Positions 1-12,369 of a stretch of DNA of 64,000 bases are shown in pieces. The notes beneath the pieces are model-generated. The model searched no databases. It saw only the letters and a program-made list of their open reading frames with translations, and was not told where the DNA came from. The stretch lies in contig JACCIC010000002.1 in the NCBI GenBank assembly GCA_018907035.1, positions 3,583,001 to 3,647,000 of the forward strand, given 5' to 3'. The translations under genes were made by a program, and so were the position numbers. This DNA comes from Sycobia sp. Sy_11 (taxonomy: Eukaryota > Arthropoda > Insecta > Hymenoptera > Epichrysomallidae). Positions within the stretch are counted from its first letter, which is position 1; the number at the start of each line of letters is the position of its first letter.

Positions 1-570
1 ATCTCCAGGCACAAGAAAAGAAATTTGTCCACCAGAATAAAAATATTCTCGGCAGAATAGAGGCAGCTGCACGGGCCAGAGCTGCCACGATGACCGAATG
101 GCAGAAGCGCATTTTTTCAGTGCGAGGTGTTTCGCCTCGAAAGGGAGTGCCTCTGGAGAGACGTAGGACAATGTGGGCCTGATAACATCGTCCGGCTGAT
201 GCTGGAGAGTCCTGAGAAGTGGTCTAGGATTTGCAATTTCTGCAAAGCCATCCTGGACCACAAAAGAAGCATTGAAGAAGGCGTGTAAGCCCGCAAGGGC
301 GAACAGGATGGCGTAGCCCAGAAGTAATGTCCTCATAGACGGTTCCTGGGCTGCACTTACGCCATCGTGAGGAGGTCTCCTCGGTGCACGCCTGCCGACA
401 CCGACTCGCAGCTCTTTTCAGAGCTGTGGGAAGCAGTCGAGGGGAATGCACTGGGGAGGTAGTTTTTTAGTGGGTATGTCCTCACAGGTGAGTCCTACAT
501 ACCCGGGGAGCGGTCTCCGGAATCCATAAAGGATTTTTTCTCCTCCTCCTCCTCCTCAAAAAAAAAAAAA
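1..570 (+). mobile_element. 3' tail of an R1-like non-LTR retrotransposon
   Basis: This is the end of a reverse-transcriptase-bearing element. In one frame, bases 118-288 read through a typical ORF2 C-terminus: a run containing CLWRDVGQCGPDNIV, then MLESPEKW, and a final CNFC-type pair before a stop at about 286-288. Upstream, the matching frame is different (it contains MTEWQKRIF), so a frameshift lies near 110-118 and the copy is dead. A GC-richer 3' UTR follows to about 540, then a CTCCTCCTC run and a 13-base A-tract, which is how non-LTR elements end. The 5' part lies outside the window. Assignment to the R1 clade rests on the style of the C-terminus, not on a database match. Confidence 0.6.
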
Positions 571-1229
571 TTGATAATTACTTATTTATAGTTTGTCGTA
601 CTATAGAATAATTTGAATAATATTCAAAGTATAAATCTTATAATTTGAATTATTAATTCTAATATTTTATCAGAAGCATGATCATCATCCTTATAGTATA
701 TTCATTTTATTATTTAAACATAATTTTTAGTTATTATTAATAGAAAAGCACTGTTAAAAATTAACTGCGTTTTATAGATATAAAAAAAAACTTTTAACTA
801 AAGTACAATAGTTGAAGAGTTTGATGTATTCTTAGCGTAGTAAGAATTTTTAATGCAACTCCTCATGTATTTTATAAAAAACGAAAGTTCCAAATATTAA
901 TACATAAATTATTCTATAATTAAATTAAAAATTAGTTCGCCGATATAGTCCTACTGATTGTGATAAAGGCAAACATAATAATATATGTTCTTAAGATATT
1001 AAGAAATTTTCTACTTATAAATCTTATATGTATTTTTCAAAACTTTATATAAAATGTTTTTCTAATTTCAGTAATCTATTAAGTTAAAAATAGATACATA
1101 AAAATATATGTAATTATATTGTAAATCTTTTCATAGTAAAACAACAAAAATTTTGTATACCTGAATAATATTTATACAAAATATTTTTCTTATAAATAAT
1201 ATATAGCAAGTCTCCCGAAAATTAGAAAA
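571..1229. other. AT-rich intergenic DNA
   Basis: No coding signal, repeat structure or RNA gene could be recognised. The sequence is made of short A and T runs. Confidence 0.5.
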
Positions 1230-1320
1230 AAAGGGGGGGCTACATCACGGCAGTGGACGATGGTGTTCGGGCAGTGTCGGGCGTGACCCTCCACGGTACC
1301 AAATACAAATTTGATCGTAA
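1230..1320 (+). other. GC-rich island with a short open frame
   Basis: A roughly 90-base island of much higher GC stands in AT-rich DNA. Plus-strand frame from the TAC at about 1241 gives a clean 26-residue stretch beginning YITAVDDGVRAV and containing GVTLHGTKYKF, followed by a GTAAC that could be a donor at about 1316. The second half faintly resembles the GVT(L/I).G..Y segment of profilins, but the match is short and could be chance. It may be an isolated exon, an exon relic, or a retroelement fragment. No neighbouring exon was found. Confidence 0.2.
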
Positions 1321-3749
1321 CAATTATTAACAATAACAATGATAATTAAAATAATAATAGCTGAGTATAATACTCTTAAGGTAATTATAATAATGGGAAC
1401 TAATTATACTTTTTACTGAACAATATTAATAAATTTTAAAAATTTCCCATATTTTTCACTTTACAAGATTACGTTAATGCATCAAATTATTATTTATATG
1501 AAAATACGCATTATGCTTCTTTTTCATACATAGAAAAAGTTCGAACTTTGGAAACCTTGTAAAATGCTTCTATTCGACTCTCAAAAAAAATATCGATTAT
1601 TAAATGCCATATAATAACATGACTCAAAAATATCGTGAAACAAATGGAACTCCAGTCATTAAGCGCGAATAACATTGTAGAAAAAGAAGGCAGCGATAAA
1701 AGGACCCGTTATTTGCGTACTCAATCGAAGGGGTCGAATATAAGGGCTGCGCAAAGCGAATGGCAAGTATATTTATTCAGCTTCAATGTTCATAGCAGTT
1801 TACAAGCTCGCCGATACTTAGTATATGAGATTTTAGTTATGAAAATTCACGTTTTTTCCCAAGTCCGTCTATATATAATATATATTGCTTGATTTAATCT
1901 GTTTCCAACGAATCAGTAGAAAAATTGATTTATTTTCCAATGCCCATTTTGAAGTTCATTCACACATTTATAATAAAATTGGTTAAATCAAATTTTTTAT
2001 TGTCGTTACAAATTCTTTTTTATTGCTATTGTTATTGTTACATTATTGATTGAAAATTTAATTTTTCTGAATTTATTTTTAATACAGTTATCAAATTAAG
2101 AAATATCCTAAGGTAGACTAGTCAATGAAATTATAAATAATATTTCTCCTTTGTTTAATTGCATGATTGGATCGAAACACTTAGAGAGGAAGTTGGCTTT
2201 TAACATCAATTCGCGTTTATCATATTGTTATTCTATTTATTCTTAAGTTTAATCTTAAGACTTTTTAAACTCTTTTTCTAAAGCAAGTTCTTTTTTTTTT
2301 AAAACAAGTTACATATTATTAATAACAATTTCAACAATATTGTCATACTACTCAGGGTAATTTTTAATCATACGTACTCATATTAATTTTTAATTTTGAA
2401 AGAGTAGTCTCTGCATTTTGATTGATTGAAACAGTATGTCTCTTTGAAACTCGAATATGTATTGAAACTAGAACTGAAAGACGCAACATCAAAAATTGAT
2501 TCTAGAATAATAATATTAGATAAATTTTTAATCCATTTTTCTTTAGTTATGATATGATCAAAGGTGTCTATATGATTTTCTTCATCTGATTTTAAAGATA
2601 ATAAATTATTTACTTATTTATATAAAACGATAGATAATTTACTATAAATTCGTTTGCCCTATGCGGTGGTGAAATAAAAACATATTTCTAAGTGTTACCT
2701 ACAAATCAATTTTTTGATTGAGTAATGATGTCTTTTCTACCGTTATCTGGCGCTAGCTGGCATAGAAGGAAATTCCGAGAAAATGTCAAAATAATATTAT
2801 AGAAAAATTTAATTGTAATAAATTTAGTCATTAATAATACAATGTAAAAGTTCTTATAAATCTATTAGAAATACTTAAATGACTTTTTTATAATATTTTT
2901 GCATCCCTCAGAGATAATTTTAAATATTTTATATAAAATCATAAAATAAATTATATTGTCATTAGCTCATAACCTAAAATACATTCAAAGTTTTTATATT
3001 TTTAAAAAAATCAATTTTTTGTATTACTTTTGTATTACTTTTGTACTACATTTTGATTCAGATTTAGATTCAACTTGCTTAACATTTTCATTTGTAATTG
3101 TAGAAATGTGTGGACTCTGGCGGTGACTTTGTCAAAACTGAGTTCAAAATTCGATCTCTGTTATGATTTCTTAAAGCCTAGGCATTTATGCTACGAGTTT
3201 AAAAACGAAGTAGTGTGAAAAAATTATGTTTTTTTTTGTTTACCCGAAGTAACATTGTAGAACCATTTTGTTTGCGTAAAACTAATTCGGTGATGAAGCC
3301 GTTATCAAAGTATAAAACAAACGAATAAAATATGAAACGAAATCATTTGTTAATCGAGCAGAGAGAGGCCTATACGCTATCTAAGATTTATATTTATTTT
3401 TAGAATTAGGATTATGTATTGTACCATTATTGTTCACGAGCTAATATTGTAAAAATTATTTATTTAAGTTTTGGCCTTGGAAATTTTTTTCATTTTTATG
3501 AATCCAGACATTGTTTGACCACCTCGATAAAAATAAGAATTCTGGTTTTACTACTATCAGTTATTATATTAGCATAGGCCGAACAGGTAATTTAATTGTT
3601 TTAGCTGATAGTTTTATTGAGCAACTACTTTATAAAGGTTACCTGAAAATAGTTTATTGAATTGTAACTGACGTAAGAAATGTCATAAGAAACTTTGTCT
3701 CGGACGAAACAACAATTATAGGTTCTAACGACTGAAACTGTGTTAGAAC
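1321..3749. other. AT-rich intergenic DNA
   Basis: An 85-codon open frame at 1635-1892 has no recognisable domain and ends in AT-rich nonsense, so I do not support it as a gene. Nothing else stands out. Confidence 0.5.
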
Positions 3750-4059
3750 CATAGACTTATATATTAGACCGCGCTCTGAAGTCCATATTGAAGGATAGAG
3801 ATAGGCCTGGAGTCGTGCTTTCTCTCTTGCTCCAGGGAAAGAGGAGGGAGGCAGCCCAACAATAACAATGGTATAGAGTATAGGAGAAACATATATTTCT
3901 AGTGCGTATAATTCTACTGCTCCTGTTCCCCTACATTCCTTTTCTCCCCATTTTCTCGCTTATAAAAGAGATACAACACAATTTGCTATATTACTCTCTC
4001 ACTCTAGTTTAGGATTCAATTCTGTTCCCAGAGCGCGCGATCTAATATATAAGTCTATG
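3750..4059. mobile_element. 310-bp MITE with long terminal inverted repeats, hAT-like
   Basis: The left end starts CATAGACTTATATATTAGA and the right end is its reverse complement. The inverted repeat runs about 29-31 bases, with one substitution and a 2-base CG indel. The element is flanked by the near-identical octamers GTTAGAAC (3742-3749) and ATTAGAAC (4060-4067), read as an 8-bp target site duplication, the size used by hAT transposases. The interior is GC-richer than its surroundings and carries no open frame, so it is non-autonomous. The left flank also holds the inverted copy of the duplicated site (3721-3729), so the insertion point was a small palindrome. Confidence 0.75.
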
Positions 4060-4067
4060 ATTAGAAC

Positions 4068-5050
4068 GTAGCATCGGTCATCTGTATCTACTCCAGGGCG
4101 TGAAACGGTACTTCCTTGCCTGGATTGTCGCATGTTTGTCATATGTATTATAAATTATTCGTGGAGAAAAACAATTTATTACTATTATGGTACATTACGA
4201 TACATGTGGTGGAAGTAATCTACTATTTCAAAGCGAGTAAATTTTTATTATATTACTATACTTGATGTCAAATATAAAGGCTACTTAAATCCCTTATGTT
4301 GTATCGTATACTACTTTATAATTGGTGTGGTATAAACCTGCCAAATTAATCATAATGTATCCGCATTGAATTCATGATTATTCTAAAAAAAACAATAGGC
4401 TGAAAATTTTTTATAAAAATAATCTACGTGGGAGCACGTAGACTCGAGAGAGAGCAGGCAACATAAAAGATGATCATTTTTTAAATTCATTCTTGCGAGG
4501 CAAATTGTTAGAATAAGACCTGCAATGTGACAATCATTTATAACGATATCGTACATCGATAGAAGCACACAATGTACATTAACAAACATATTAACTAAAA
4601 TATATTTGTATAAAAAATAATATTTTTCATAAACAAGTTTGGAAAAAAATAAGTGAGCATTTAAAGAAAAGCTGAATATCATATTTTTAAGGTTCACGAA
4701 GAAGCGTGAAATTCAATGTCAAATAAATGCAGGTTTAGATCACGCAGTGCTATAAAAAAATTTCACATCACTTCCCCGTGATTTGAAAGAATTAACGCTA
4801 TAAATTTATTACTATTGTCTTATCAGAAATTATAATAGCAGAGGAGAAAAAAACAACTGTACACACGTATACAGCCTAGTCTCTGACTTTATATAAATGT
4901 TACATCTTTTTAATACAAGTCATTAAGTAAGATTACTGTAGAAAAAAAAGTATTAATTCATATAACAATTAAAGTAAGATTTTCAATAACTTATATTGTT
5001 TGAGAAATTTTTGAATAATAGATTAATTTATAGCACGCGTGCGCACACAG

Positions 5051-5058
<8 letters not shown>
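4068..5058. other. AT-rich intergenic DNA
   Basis: A 104-codon minus-strand open frame (4383-4697) is hydrophobic and T-rich, with no recognisable domain or splice context. I see no supported gene. Confidence 0.45.

Positions 5059-5105
<47 letters not shown>
5059..5105. repeat. (AT)n microsatellite
   Basis: About 23 perfect AT dinucleotides, preceded by a short CACA-rich segment. Confidence 0.95.
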
Positions 5106-5109
<4 letters not shown>

Positions 5110-5475
5110 ATATCAAACGCATAAATAAATATTTGTTTTACTTAATTTTTTTTTATTTATGGAAGGAAAGATTCAAATTTTACTTTATCTTGTATTAATT
5201 AGTAATGTTACATTAAAAAAGTTTATACGTTTAAATTATTAATATAGCATATATTTAAATATATTCGAGAATTTTTGTAGTATAAAATGTAACGAATTAA
5301 GATCGTGTAAGCTGCCAGTGGTACTGTTTCGTTCAGAAAAAAAACACTATCGTTGAGATTTTTTATGATTATCAAGTGCAAATTTTTTTATCTTTGACAT
5401 AGCGATCAGTAACTTCAATAACGTATTATAGAACTTCAGCTTTGCCATTCGCACCTTAGAATATATATCTATAAA

Positions 5476-6786
5476 TTGAAATATTTTAATTTTCTCAGAA
5501 ATAGAATGTTGGTGAAAACTATAGTAATTTTAATAATGATAAATCTACTGTGGTCATTGCCGAGGATATCAGCATCACTGGTTCCTGCTTTTCCTGCTTT
5601 TCCTCCTCCTTCTCCTCCTCCTCCTCCTCCTCCTCCTCCGCCTCCGCCTCCGCCACCTTCTCCGCCTCCACCACCTCCTCCTCCTCCTTCAAAATTAATT
5701 GATGGAAGTAAGGTAATAAATATACGTTTTTAATTATAAATCAGACTGTACTTCATTAAAAAATATTCGAACTGAAAGATTACTTAACGTTTCAATAGTC
5801 AATGCATATAGTAATTGAATATGTAACGATTTTAAACACCGTTCTTTTGACCTGTTTTTAAAAACTGCATTAATTTATATTTGTTTTGTAGCAACATAAA
5901 TTTTTATTTCTGTATTGTGTTTAAAATATTCCATAATAATATCTTTTTAAAATGAAAATTTATACATGTTAAGTCTTAAAAACGTTTCAAATATTTAATA
6001 CTTTCTACTTTATTTTAAAGCAAACAAATTATATTCCTTTTATAGTGTACAGAGGACACGCAGTGTATTTCAAGTTGCTGTTTTTATTTCAACAGTGATA
6101 CACACGGAAATTGTTTGGGTAAGTTATTTAAAGATACTTTTTATTTTCATGAAAAGTCTTTATAGCAATGTCTTTATAGTAAAGTAATGTTAAGTACAAT
6201 CTAAATAAGGAACATTTTTTCATTCATAGTTTATTCAAATCAGATTTAATCAAATTTCCTTGACAGTATTTTTTATTTGATATAATAATATTTGAATTTT
6301 TTTGGCACCCATCGACGAAAACGGATGCTGGTCTAAATTACGAATATAGATACATAAGCTATATTGATCTCTGATAGAGGCATAGCAATAGTAAAAATTA
6401 CATTTTTAATTAGGTTTTCGAGATTTATTATATACAAATAAAAGAAAGCAGATACTTATTATATTACTAGGCTTCTGCAATGGGCTCATTAAACTTACTA
6501 TATCTCTATAAGATTAGAATTTCGTCAGTGATAAAGTAATAGACGACATATGTATTTGAATTTGAATTCGCACTTCCATAATTAATAATTACTCTACTAC
6601 ATTATTCAAAATTATAAAAAACGTAATTTATTAATATTTTCATGTACACTATTAAAAATTAGATTCCAAACATTTCTATTTTACAAGTGAACGTTCCCCA
6701 TTTTCTACATTAAATAATAATTACTCAATACTTATTGTTTCTCATTTCTAGGTTCTTGTTTTTTAAAATATCGAAAAAGAGGATGA
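5476..6786 (+). CDS. Secreted proline-rich peptide with a C-C-CC-C-C module
   Basis: Three exons join in frame: 5476 (or 5506)-5712, 6046-6118 and 6752-6786. Donors are AAG|GTAATA and GG|GTAAGT; acceptors are TTTTATAG and TTTCTAG. I prefer the ATG at 5506, because the bases before it (CTCAGAAATAGA) resemble the acceptor and leader of the two other peptide genes here; this gives about 104 residues. The order is a hydrophobic signal peptide (MLVKTIVILIMINLLW, ending near ISA), a long linker almost wholly of Pro with a few Ser, then exon 2 with Cys spacing C-x5-C-x3-CC-x10-C, and exon 3 adding a sixth Cys and a basic tail (KYRKRG). The spacing recalls the first half of prokineticin/dickkopf-type colipase folds and also the CxxDxxC..CC part of WAP domains. 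No family assignment is certain. A polyadenylation signal lies at 6893-6898. Confidence 0.7.
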
Positions 6787-6899
6787 GATGAATATCATTA
6801 CGCCCTGCTTTTTTATATGGTTACAATTGTCAGTTTATTTCTTTACTCCAGTGAAAGATAATTTTTTCAAAAATCTAATGATATATGTTGTAAATAAAT

Positions 6900-7294
6900 A
6901 AAATATTTTATATTACAAATACACTAATATCATAAATTATTGATCTTGCTTTCAAATTATTTTGTACATTTTGCACTAAACCTAGATTCTACATAAAACA
7001 ATAAATGCTAAGCATATAAAACAAACTGTTGATATTTATTTGTAAATCTAAGAATATAACAATTTATAGATTTGTACTTGCACAAGTATTTCATTAATAT
7101 TATATAACCACAGAAGTTCGAAAATTAAATCAAAGCTTGATTTAATAATATAAAAGTGTAAGTATAAATAATAATAAAAGTAATTTTGAGCTTAGATTGG
7201 TGGAATCAAGTAAGTAGGTTGCTTTTATATTTTGAGCCTAATAATGAAAAGACAGTAATTTATTATTGAAAATAATAATTTATTATTTTTTATT
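6900..7294. other. AT-rich intergenic DNA
   Basis: Sequence downstream of the peptide gene's polyadenylation signal. No further gene or repeat seen. Confidence 0.5.
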
Positions 7295-7452
7295 ATATAA
7301 AATGGCTTTATTGTTTTTCGACGTATTCTCTATCATGATCAATACACTTTTGCATGCTCTCGAACCAATTTTCGTAACACTTTTTCCACTCTGATCGAGG
7401 TACTTCCAAACCATGATTTTGAATCCATCAACGGCTTCTTCAGGTGCTGAAA
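7295..7452 (-). pseudogene. Mariner transposase C-terminal fragment, antisense
   Basis: On the minus strand the sequence reads PEEAVDGFK, then, after a one-base shift, EWKKCYENWFESMQKCIDH and REYVEKQ. This is the characteristic last 50 or so residues of a mariner transposase. Everything upstream is missing, because the fragment abuts a second mariner piece in the opposite orientation at about 7453. It is a truncated, frame-broken remnant. Confidence 0.7.
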
Positions 7453-8040
7453 AACGTTAATCGCGAAATTTATCGATTCAGAAACAACCGATCAATCGAC
7501 CGAATATCGTGCCAAAGTCGCTCAAAAATCAAGGTTATACTCACTGTTTTCTGCGATTATCGTGGTGTGCTGCATTATGAATTTCATCCAACCGGCCAAA
7601 CGGTTAACAAAGAATAGTATTTGAGTGTTATGCGTCGCTTACGTGAACCTATTCGTCTCAAAAGGCCCGATTTATGGAAAGACATTCCTTGATTTTTGCA
7701 TCAAGGTAATGCACCAGCTCACACTGCATTGATTTTACGTGAACATTTCGCCAAAAATTCAACCAATATCGTTCCGCAACCACTGAACTAGCCTGATTTA
7801 GCACCGCGTGACTTCTGGCTGTTCAGCAAACTCAAAAGGGCACTTCGGAAACACGGTTATGATTCGATTGAAGAAATCATAGCAGAATTGAAGAGGGACC
7901 GATGGTCATTTCGGACTACGAGTATAAAACTTGTTTTGAAAATCGAAAAAAGTGTTGGCATAGCTGCATTGCATCCGGGGGAGATTATTTTGAGGGAGAT
8001 GAATTAGATATAGAAGAAGAAATAAAGATACCAAAGGTTA
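7453..8040 (+). pseudogene. Degenerate mariner transposase, C-terminal two thirds
   Basis: Plus-strand frames read the mariner catalytic region: CDYRGVLHYEFHP, then HQGNAPAHTALILREHF, then PDLAPRDFWLFSKLKRAL, and the terminal block CFENRKKCWHSCIASGGDY followed by FEGDELDI (the last part open at 7902-8096). The second catalytic Asp, normally in HxDNAPAH, is Gly. In-frame stops occur after VNKE, WKDIP and PLN, with a shift near 7900. The copy is therefore dead. It is joined head-on with an opposite-strand mariner fragment at its left edge. Confidence 0.75.
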
Positions 8041-8194
8041 TAAATAAAGTCTTACTCATATTTGTACACAGTAATATAATCAAATATATTCAATAATAAT
8101 TATCGAATAATATTCAAATCATATTATTATTATTAATCAAATTATTAAATTAAGTCAAATAATATTATATTATACACCAATCAGACAGTACATA

Positions 8195-8400
8195 CGAGGT
8201 GTGTTAAAAAAATAACGAGAATTTTTGTTTTGTGAAAAAAATATTTATTTCTTCATTAATATCTATTTTGTCCCCTTCAAAGTAATTCCCCTCCGATATA
8301 ATTAAGTGTGAGCAGGTGCATTATCGTGGCGCAAAAGCCATGAGTTGTTTTGCAGTGTAATGAAAGGTTCAATACCTTCGTTCAATACCCTCAGTACTTG
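8195..8400 (-). mobile_element. Internally deleted mariner with one intact terminal repeat
   Basis: A TA precedes CGAGGTGTGTTAAAAAAATA, a mariner-type terminal inverted repeat. Reading inward on the minus strand gives GNYFEGDKIDINEEI (transposase C-terminus) fused almost directly to NSWLLRHDNAPAH, the second catalytic block. About 90 residues between them, including the third catalytic Asp, are deleted. The other end is not recognisable after about 8400. Its C-terminus resembles that of the neighbouring plus-strand fragment, so both may belong to one family. Confidence 0.65.
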
Positions 8401-10080
8401 AAAATTGACAGTAATTTGATATATGAGAGGCGTAAAAACTTTCAATGTGTTATAATATTAATCTCTAGAAAACTCGAAGTTCACGATAACTCAGTATTAG
8501 GTATATGGAAAAATATTGAAAAGTAACGAGGTCTAATTAATCCTTCCTCATAGCTTGGGTAGCTCTGATAAAATCATAATTTACTACAGTAAATTTTCGG
8601 CGCAACTTACATGAGAGTAATACGGTGTATTCCAAAATGACAATAGTCCACCGTATAATTAATTAATTCGTAATTAAGCAATCTGTAACGTGTGTATTGT
8701 TTTTTTGGATCATAATGAATGGTTGCATATTAAATATAGGTACTCTGAGACAATAGCCATTTATCTTTAAACTTTTATCTGAATTATTTCAGTTTTATGA
8801 GAAAAACACTGCCTATAGTAAGTTAATCACAATGGATTGCAACAAAAAATTATAGAATCACAACATTTACCAGTCTCATTGTTCTGATATCTATTTAGCA
8901 GTCATATTTTTAAAGATTCGTAATCAACGATATGGGTTGAAAGGTATCGGTAGAAAGAATCAGCAAAGACTTGTCTTACGGGTCACGGTGTCATTTAACA
9001 TGCTAATGGTCTCTGCCATTCATTATTTATTACAATAAAAGATAATAAATATTTAAGATGAGATATAGCACTCTTTGAAAAATTCTAAATAAATTTAGAA
9101 TACAATTTCAAAAAGAGAAAGTAGTGTAAGCTTTGCTCATCACTTCTTTGTCTCATCAGTAAGATGACAGGAGATTTAATCTTAAACGTTCAGCTAAAGA
9201 TCACAAGAGTATAATAGATTTACAATTACTTAAAGATTAAACTGAATTATTGTATATGCAAGAGAAAATATAATTTAATATTCGAAATTTATACCAATAG
9301 AAAGTCGTTGTTATTGCCAAGATTAGTGAATGTGCTACAAATATGCAGGTTTGCAAATACAATTGCAATGTTTTTTAAAGACGTTAAAAGTAGTTTTATG
9401 GACCCATTGATTTTGAATGAAATAATTTTAAAATATATTTATGATTAGAACATTTGCCATCTGAATGGTGTAGAAAAAAAATATATATATAAATATTCAC
9501 TCCCTTAATAGTGGTGAAATTACCAATTGTGGGAGCTTAATTTTTTGTCACTTATTTTATTTTTTTTATTTGACGAATCATTCCTGGATGAAATACGAGT
9601 ATGGAAATTTTCACAATATTCATTTTGAAATTGATTTTTATATTGATCTCAACTGGCAGTAAACTGTAGTCAGGATTATTTCGTACGTTACCAACCTCAA
9701 AATTTTCAATAGATTTTAATGGCTCATTCCTCGCTATATTAATCTGTGCTTCGTGAATGTAATTTAGGCAGTAACTTTTTTCAGCAGTTTTTCATCAAAT
9801 ATATTTCATTGATTTTGATAATTCACATTTTTTAAATTCGACTCGATTAGATTTATTATTAAGTGCAAGGAAATGAACGTTGCTTTCAAGTCTATCAAGT
9901 TTTTTTCTTAATTTTTATTGAATTAATGATTTATTTTTACCTTTTTTATTTCTCTTACCAAACCTGCCCTAGAATCTAATAACAGATTTCTCAAAATCAT
10001 TTTTGACAAATTTATAGAAAGGTGCAGGAAATAATAATCTTTGAAGATGATCATTTTTAGAGCTTCGAATAATTGACTGA
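8401..10080. other. AT-rich intergenic DNA
   Basis: No open frame, splice pattern or repeat beyond short A/T runs could be recognised. Confidence 0.5.
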
Positions 10081-10083
10081 AAA

Positions 10084-10157
10084 ATAAGCATGTGTATACA
10101 TATATATGTGTCTATGTATACGATATATATATACACAAATATATGTACATGTATATG

Positions 10158-10236
<79 letters not shown>
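10084..10236. repeat. Compound TA / CA / TA microsatellite
   Basis: Imperfect TATATG repeats are followed by a (CA)n run of about 22 units (10160-10203) and a (TA)n run to about 10234. The open frames that cross it, read as Cys-Val repeats, are artefacts. Confidence 0.95.
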
Positions 10237-10239
<3 letters not shown>

Positions 10240-12360
10240 AATAAAAAAATAATTCAACTAATTAGTATAAAATGTACTTAAATATGTGTTTTTGTTGTTA
10301 AATAAGGAAAGTCATCAGCTGATTTTCAAAATTTTGCATTTTCATAATATTTATGGGATAACTTTTTGTGACGATTATCAATCATAATTTGCACCTGTAA
10401 ATCGATCTCTTCGTGATGTGGTAGTGTGGCGAATAGAACTGCCGTGCTTATTTTCACTTATAATTTCCGTCTCTCTACTCGTTGTACAAGGCCGCGTACT
10501 GTTTGCTTTTGATAATCTTTATCACGATAGGATTATCTGTTCTGTAATTTTGGTTTAATTAGTTATAAAATAAGTTTCGAATATTTGTCTACAAGTCATA
10601 TAACAACTGAGAGTTCGAGTGTTTTACTAGCATTACTTTCTGTTGATAAGAGGCTAAAAAAGGAAGTGAAGTGTTAACTGCTGTTTATCAAGAAAAAACT
10701 TTGCCATTACTAGAAATACTTTTTTCTTAAATTAACAACAATTTACAGAAAATGCCTAGATACAATACCAAAAAAGTCTTATTCATTTATAAATATACAT
10801 AAGTTTATTATATTCTACACAAGATTTTGTACATTTTGCACACACATTGTTAAATAGATTCTCTATGTAAATTTTACTATGTAAATATCACTTAAAATTC
10901 ACTTAATATAAGATATTTGTTTTCTATTATAAAAAAATTCATTGAAATGAGAAATTTTACATAAGGCAACACTATTGATATAAATGAAAATTGACGCTGA
11001 CGCTATAAACTCAAACACTATTATTCAGTTTTCAAATTCTAATTTTTATGATGATATTGTATCAGAGAGCAAAAACATCAGCTTACATATATATCTTTTC
11101 CTTTTCTGAAAAAGATTCGACATGGTTTTAAAAAAATCATAACTTTCTAGCTATCGTATTATATATTTCAATATGCAGAATGGCATAGAATGCAGTATAA
11201 TATTTCTTTATTACATCTAGGATCTTTGCTGACGAATATATTTCTAAAAAGGTTCAACTTTTACTATCGATTAATAATTACATGAAATAAATAAAAGAAG
11301 ATATTTTAAAAAGTATATTAGTATTTGTCAAATGCTCAAGGACGCCCTGCTTGTTATCGCGCTAATTCACGTTTTACTTTTTCTAAGACTGTTTAGAAAG
11401 AAATATATGAGTTTGGAATATGTTCTTTAATCATTTCTTATATGAGGAGCTTAAACAAAGAAAAACTGAGCGCAAAATGGATTTAACATCAACTGTGTCA
11501 ATATGGAAACTTAAATTTTAAAAGAAATGCCGATCCGCTAGTGTGTGAATTCTTTCCGATATGAAATAAAATGTATCTCAGATTAACTACTTTCATATAA
11601 AAAAAACTCTTATTTACGTATACCAAGAAGATTAGGATTAATCTTTGGAGAAATACAAATTATAAGTCAAGGTTATAGTAGAAGAAGTTCAAAGTAATAT
11701 CTGATAACACTCTTCAAGTCAAAAAAATTCAAGATATGAATTAAAATGATCAATATCGAATCAAAATATATGAAACATTTAGTCTAACTGATAAATAATA
11801 TTTCATTGCAGAAATCATCCATTTTCATGTAAAATGTAGATGTGTAGATCAGCCGCTATCGTCGCGATCAATTGGCACCATATCGTTAACATAAAATGTA
11901 TTTTTTTCTCAATTTTAATTGAATATTCGCCGTTTCAATTGACAATTCTAGTTTTACTTGAACAGTATTACCTTGCCGAATAATGAAATATTTTTACAGA
12001 CTTTGAAAAAATAGGAATGTTTTTATTCGACTTCATGCATTTTTTTATGTCATTAATAATTTCAATTCATATTTCAAGAAATACATTTACTTGAAAACTA
12101 TTTACTGTAGATACATATGTAATTTTCAGTCGGAGTTGAAATTTGACAGTTCAGATGTGACAAGTCAGCATTGTTTTACTAGTACACATTAGTTTAAAAA
12201 GAAGCTTCATTGAAATTTGCTTTTTTTTCAACATTAGCTATATTACCAGCTACAATTTATTTTTATACGATTATATATATTATATAGATTAAAGTGGAAA
12301 CATATTTCATGCTATATTATCTGATGTATATTTTTGCTATAAAATTGTTAATCAAATAAA
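10240..12360. other. AT-rich intergenic DNA
   Basis: No supported feature. A few GC-richer words occur but form no frame or repeat. Confidence 0.5.
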
Positions 12361-12369
12361 CGTTTTATT

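Noticed and set aside
4383..4697. 104-codon minus-strand hydrophobic frame
   Set aside because: Phe/Leu/Tyr/Cys-rich reading of AT-rich DNA, no splice or promoter support.
10057..10257. Open frames of Cys-Val and Tyr-Ile repeats
   Set aside because: They are readings through CA and TA microsatellites, without start context or splice partner.
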